NCBI GenBank assembly: GCA_024234265.1
Contig: JACKOM010000002.1
Location: 186,001-250,000 of the forward strand
DNA: 64,000 bases
Reading direction: 5' to 3'
DNA from: Oceanospirillaceae bacterium
GTDB lineage: Bacteria > Pseudomonadota > Gammaproteobacteria > Pseudomonadales > Oceanobacteraceae
Both the position numbers and the translations under genes were made by a program. The notes beneath the pieces are model-generated. The model was not told where the DNA came from and ran no database searches. It saw nothing but the letters and a program-made list of their open reading frames with translations. How positions within the stretch are numbered: position 1 is the first letter of the stretch; the number at the start of each line of letters is the position of its first letter. Of the stretch, positions 60,990 to 64,000 are shown one piece after another.

Positions 60990-62921
60990 ATGGCAAAAAA
61001 TCTTATCCTGTGGCTGATCATTGCAGCCGTGCTGCTCGCAGTGTTCAACAAGCTTGAGACATCCACCCCCAGTCAGGAAGTGAATTACTCCCAATTCATT
61101 CAGCATGTTCAGGTGGGCGAGGTGAAAAAAGTCACCATTTCCGGTTCGCTGATTGAAGGTGTTTTTGATAACGGCACCCGTTTTGAGACCGTCAGTCCAG
61201 GTTATGACGCCAGTCTGATGGATGAGCTGCTGCGCAACAAAGTGGAGGTTCAGGGTAAAAAAGCCGAGCAGCAAAGCATCTGGACCCAGCTGCTGGTGGC
61301 GTCATTCCCGATTCTGGTGATTATCGCGGTTTTCATGTTTTTCATGCGCCAGATGCAGGGCGGTGGCGGCGGTGGCCGTGGTCCGATGGCATTTGGTAAG
61401 TCCAAAGCCAAGCTGCTGGGTGAGGACCAGATCAAAACTACCTTCGCTGATGTGGCGGGTTGTGATGAAGCCAAAGAAGATGTGAAAGAGCTGGTGGAGT
61501 TTCTGCGTGATCCTGCCAAATACCAGCGTCTGGGCGGTAAAATTCCCCGTGGTGTGCTGATGGTTGGTCAGCCTGGTACAGGTAAAACCCTGCTGGCCAA
61601 AGCCATTGCCGGCGAAGCCAAAGTGCCTTTCTTTTCCATTTCCGGTTCTGACTTTGTGGAAATGTTTGTTGGTGTCGGTGCAAGCCGTGTGCGTGACATG
61701 TTCGACCAGGCGAAAAAGCAGGCCCCTTGTATTATTTTCATCGATGAAATTGACGCCGTTGGCCGCAGCCGTGGTATCGGTATCGGCGGTGGTAACGATG
61801 AACGTGAGCAAACCCTGAACCAGTTACTGGTTGAGATGGACGGTTTTGAAGTGAATGACGGCATTATTGTAATTGCCGCGACTAACCGCCCCGATGTGCT
61901 TGACCCTGCTTTATTGCGTCCGGGTCGTTTTGATCGCCAGGTTGTGGTGGGGCTGCCAGATATTCGCGGCCGTGAACAAATTCTGAAAGTGCACATGCGT
62001 AAAGTGCCTGTGTCTGATGATGTGGATGCAAAAGTGATTGCCCGTGGCACACCCGGTTTTTCCGGTGCCGATCTGGCGAACCTGGTTAACGAAGCTGCAC
62101 TGTTTGCAGCCCGTGCGAATCGCTCCACTGTTTCCATGGAAGAATTCGAAAAAGCCAAAGACAAAATCATGATGGGCGCCGAGCGCAAAACCATGGTGAT
62201 GTCCGATAAAGAAAAAACCAATACCGCTTACCATGAGGCTGGCCATGCCATTGTGGGTCGCTGCGTGCCTGAGCATGATCCGGTTTATAAAGTGTCGATT
62301 ATTCCCCGTGGCCGTGCGTTAGGTGTGACCATGTTCCTGCCTGAGGAAGATCGTCATTCAATTTCCAAGTTGGGTATTGAATCCGCTATTTGCAGCCTTT
62401 ATGGCGGACGTATCGCAGAAGAAATGACCTTAGGTAAAGACGGTGTAACCACCGGTGCATCCAACGATATTGAACGCGCTACTGCCTATGCACGTAATTA
62501 CGTGACTAAGTGGGGTCTGTCAGAGAAATTAGGCGCGCAGCTGTATTCTGAGCGTGAAGAGCAATCCTATCTTGGTTCTTCCGGTGGTGGTAATGCCTCC
62601 CACCTGTCGGAAGAAACCGCGCGCATGATTGATCAGGAAGTGACTTTGCTGCTGGAAAATTGCTATGCAAAAGCGAAGAAAATTCTTGAAGATAACCGCG
62701 ATAAACTGGAAGTCATGAAAGACGCACTGATGGAATATGAAACCATCGATGCCAAGCAGATTGATGACATTATGGACGGCCGTAAACCCCGTGCCCCTCA
62801 ATCCTGGTCCAGTGATGACAATGGTAAAGGCGATGCGGGTAATGCCCCCCAGGCGAAAGTCGATGTGGCAGCTGATCAGACCCCTGATACCGGTGCAAAT
62901 AACACGGTTAGCGAACCCTGA
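60990..62921 (+). CDS. ftsH: ATP-dependent zinc metalloprotease FtsH
   Basis: 643 residues. Two TM helices (about 4-22 and 103-121), AAA+ module with Walker A GQPGTGKT, pore motif FVG (EMFVGVGASRVRD), Walker B IIFIDEIDAVG and SRH, then the protease HEAGH zinc site. Degrades membrane proteins and regulators such as sigma-32 and LpxC. Ends with a Gln/Asp/Ala-rich tail. A good terminator follows. Confidence 0.98.
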   Translation: MAKNLILWLIIAAVLLAVFNKLETSTPSQEVNYSQFIQHVQVGEVKKVTISGSLIEGVFDNGTRFETVSPGYDASLMDELLRNKVEVQGKKAEQQSIWTQLLVASFPILVIIAVFMFFMRQMQGGGGGGRGPMAFGKSKAKLLGEDQIKTTFADVAGCDEAKEDVKELVEFLRDPAKYQRLGGKIPRGVLMVGQPGTGKTLLAKAIAGEAKVPFFSISGSDFVEMFVGVGASRVRDMFDQAKKQAPCIIFIDEIDAVGRSRGIGIGGGNDEREQTLNQLLVEMDGFEVNDGIIVIAATNRPDVLDPALLRPGRFDRQVVVGLPDIRGREQILKVHMRKVPVSDDVDAKVIARGTPGFSGADLANLVNEAALFAARANRSTVSMEEFEKAKDKIMMGAERKTMVMSDKEKTNTAYHEAGHAIVGRCVPEHDPVYKVSIIPRGRALGVTMFLPEEDRHSISKLGIESAICSLYGGRIAEEMTLGKDGVTTGASNDIERATAYARNYVTKWGLSEKLGAQLYSEREEQSYLGSSGGGNASHLSEETARMIDQEVTLLLENCYAKAKKILEDNRDKLEVMKDALMEYETIDAKQIDDIMDGRKPRAPQSWSSDDNGKGDAGNAPQAKVDVAADQTPDTGANNTVSEP

Positions 62922-62942
62922 TTTGATTTGTTAATGAAAAAT

Positions 62943-62967
62943 AAAAAGCAGCCTTTGGCTGCTTTTT
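62943..62967 (+). terminator. terminator after ftsH
   Basis: AAAAAGCAGCC, loop TTT, GGCTGCTTTTT. It lies only 19 bases before the folP start, so folP either escapes by read-through or has a promoter inside ftsH. Confidence 0.85.
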
Positions 62968-62985
62968 ATTTTTGTGGAGTTACCT

Positions 62986-63825
62986 GTGCGAGAAATTATC
63001 TGCGGCCAGCGTCGCCTTGATTTAAAAGTGCCCCGGGTGATGGGCATTCTGAATGTAACGCCGGATTCTTTCTCCGATGGCGGGCGTTTTAACCTGGGTT
63101 CCGCGGCATTTGAACGTGCCGCTGCCATGCTGGCCGAAGGTGCTGACATTATTGATATCGGGGGCGAATCCACCCGTCCCGGTGCTGCGCCTGTTTCTGT
63201 GCAGGAAGAATTAGACCGGGTTATTCCGGTGGTTGAAAGTATCGCCGGAAAGCTCGACACACTTATTTCAGTGGATACCAGCAGCCCTGAGGTTATGCTC
63301 GCTGCTGCCGCTGCCGGCGCACATTTGCTGAATGATGTGCGCGCCCTGCAGCGCCCCGGTGCACTTGAGGCTGCGGCCCGCTCGGGTTTACCTGTTTGCC
63401 TGATGCATATGCAGGGCGAGCCGCAAAACATGCAGGCAAAACCTGAATATGAAGATGTCACGGAAGAAGTTTATTTGTACCTGGCGCGCAAAATCCAGCA
63501 GGCAAATCAGGCCGGGATTGGCAACGAACGTTTATTAATTGACCCGGGTTTTGGCTTTGGCAAAAGTCTTGAACATAACTTGCAGTTGCTCGCCAATTTG
63601 AAACGTTTTAAAACCCTGGGCCTTCCGCTCTTGGTGGGAATGTCGCGAAAAAGTATGATAGGCGCCCTGACAGGCAAAAGCGTGCCCGCAGAGCGCGTGC
63701 AGGGTAGTGTGGCTGCGGCAGTTATAGCGGCAATGCACGGCGCGCATATCCTGCGGGTACATGATGTAAAAGAAACGGCAGATGCCCTGAAAATTGTGGC
63801 AGCAGTAAAGGACGTAATGGTATGA
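62986..63825 (+). CDS. folP: dihydropteroate synthase
   Basis: 279 residues from GTG 62986, which has GGAG seven bases upstream; an in-frame GTG at 62974 overlaps that site. Pterin-binding motifs VMGILNVTPDSFSDGG, IDIGGESTRPGA, SVDTSSPEVM, LMHMQG, and the catalytic region DPGFGFGKSLEHNLQLL. Folate synthesis, target of sulfonamides. Its stop overlaps the glmM ATG (ATGA). Confidence 0.95.
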   Translation: MREIICGQRRLDLKVPRVMGILNVTPDSFSDGGRFNLGSAAFERAAAMLAEGADIIDIGGESTRPGAAPVSVQEELDRVIPVVESIAGKLDTLISVDTSSPEVMLAAAAAGAHLLNDVRALQRPGALEAAARSGLPVCLMHMQGEPQNMQAKPEYEDVTEEVYLYLARKIQQANQAGIGNERLLIDPGFGFGKSLEHNLQLLANLKRFKTLGLPLLVGMSRKSMIGALTGKSVPAERVQGSVAAAVIAAMHGAHILRVHDVKETADALKIVAAVKDVMV

Positions 63826-64000
63826 GCAGGAAGTATTTTGGTACCGATGGTATTCGTGGCAAGGTGGGTGAATTCCCGATTACCGCAGAATTTGTTTTAA
63901 AACTGGGCTGGGCCGCCGGTAAAGTTTTTGCGGGTCAGGGAAAGCGCCACATCCTGATCGGTAAAGACACGCGTATTTCCGGTTACATGTTTGAATCCGC
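63822..64000 (+). CDS. glmM: phosphoglucosamine mutase (5' part, runs off window)
   Basis: 59 full codons visible from ATG 63822: MSRKYFGTDGIRGKVGEFP, then a helix and HILIGKDTRISGYMFESA. The FGTDGIRG start and GKDTRISG motif are those of GlmM, which makes glucosamine-1-phosphate for peptidoglycan precursors. Translationally coupled to folP by the ATGA overlap, as in E. coli ftsH-folP-glmM. Confidence 0.95.
   Translation, partial: MSRKYFGTDGIRGKVGEFPITAEFVLKLGWAAGKVFAGQGKRHILIGKDTRISGYMFES

Overview
ORGANISM. The window looks like a chromosomal segment of a gammaproteobacterium close to Cellvibrio and its relatives (Cellvibrionales). This rests on the housekeeping set and its order (recN/grpE/dnaK/dnaJ/dapB, carA/carB/greA, yhbY/rlmE/ftsH/folP/glmM, smpB/ratA/rnfH/bamE/fur), on a secreted lipoprotein pectate lyase with a Ser/Asn/Thr-rich linker, and on the abundance of TonB, chemotaxis and c-di-GMP genes. 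The placement is an inference; no rRNA is present to test it. LAYOUT. 1-2.4 kb: BaeSR-type envelope-stress two-component system. 2.4-5.1 kb: small membrane proteins, a CPBP protease, and two small ORFs separated by an attC-like site, probably stranded integron cassettes without an integrase. 5.1-5.85 kb: non-coding DNA rich in inverted repeats. 5.85-12.9 kb: exported intradiol-dioxygenase-like lipoprotein, DUF3500 lipoprotein and HupE-like membrane protein in one operon, then a cache-like periplasmic protein with a chemoreceptor, then a pectate lyase. 13-26 kb: nitrilase plus a GNAT gene interrupted by an in-frame UGA, MASE1 hybrid kinase, TonB receptor, KatG, a NemR/old-yellow-enzyme pair with two NemR-type operators and two heptamer tandem arrays, and a PAS-GGDEF protein. 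26.27-35.87 kb: an AT-richer genomic island at the 3' end of ssrA. 35.86-64 kb: ssrA and the core-genome block. THE ISLAND. It is bounded by a 13-bp direct repeat that includes the CCACCA end of tmRNA. It holds (i) an excisionase-like HTH gene at the left end; (ii) a tight four-gene operon encoding an SF1 Upf1/Dna2-like helicase, an unknown winged-helix-like protein, a two-HKD phospholipase-D-family protein and an RtcR-like regulator (CARF-like N-terminus, sigma-54 AAA+ domain with GAFTGA, C-terminal HTH), preceded by a sigma-54-like promoter with upstream palindromes; (iii) the C-terminal scrap of a tyrosine recombinase; and (iv) on the opposite strand a retron of the HTH+RT kind, with a strong promoter, a structured leader flanked by an a1/a2-like inverted repeat, a previously easy-to-miss 51-codon ORF, an XRE repressor-like gene and a retron reverse transcriptase with NAxxH, FVDD and VTG motifs. 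I read this as a two-system defence island; function is inferred from gene content only. CORE BLOCK. tmRNA and SmpB (trans-translation) are adjacent. recN has a perfect LexA box and faces grpE, which has a sigma-32-like promoter. A MoxR/DUF58/TgpA-type transglutaminase operon, carAB-greA, ftsH-folP-glmM and several strong intrinsic terminators complete the region. The last gene, glmM, runs off the window.
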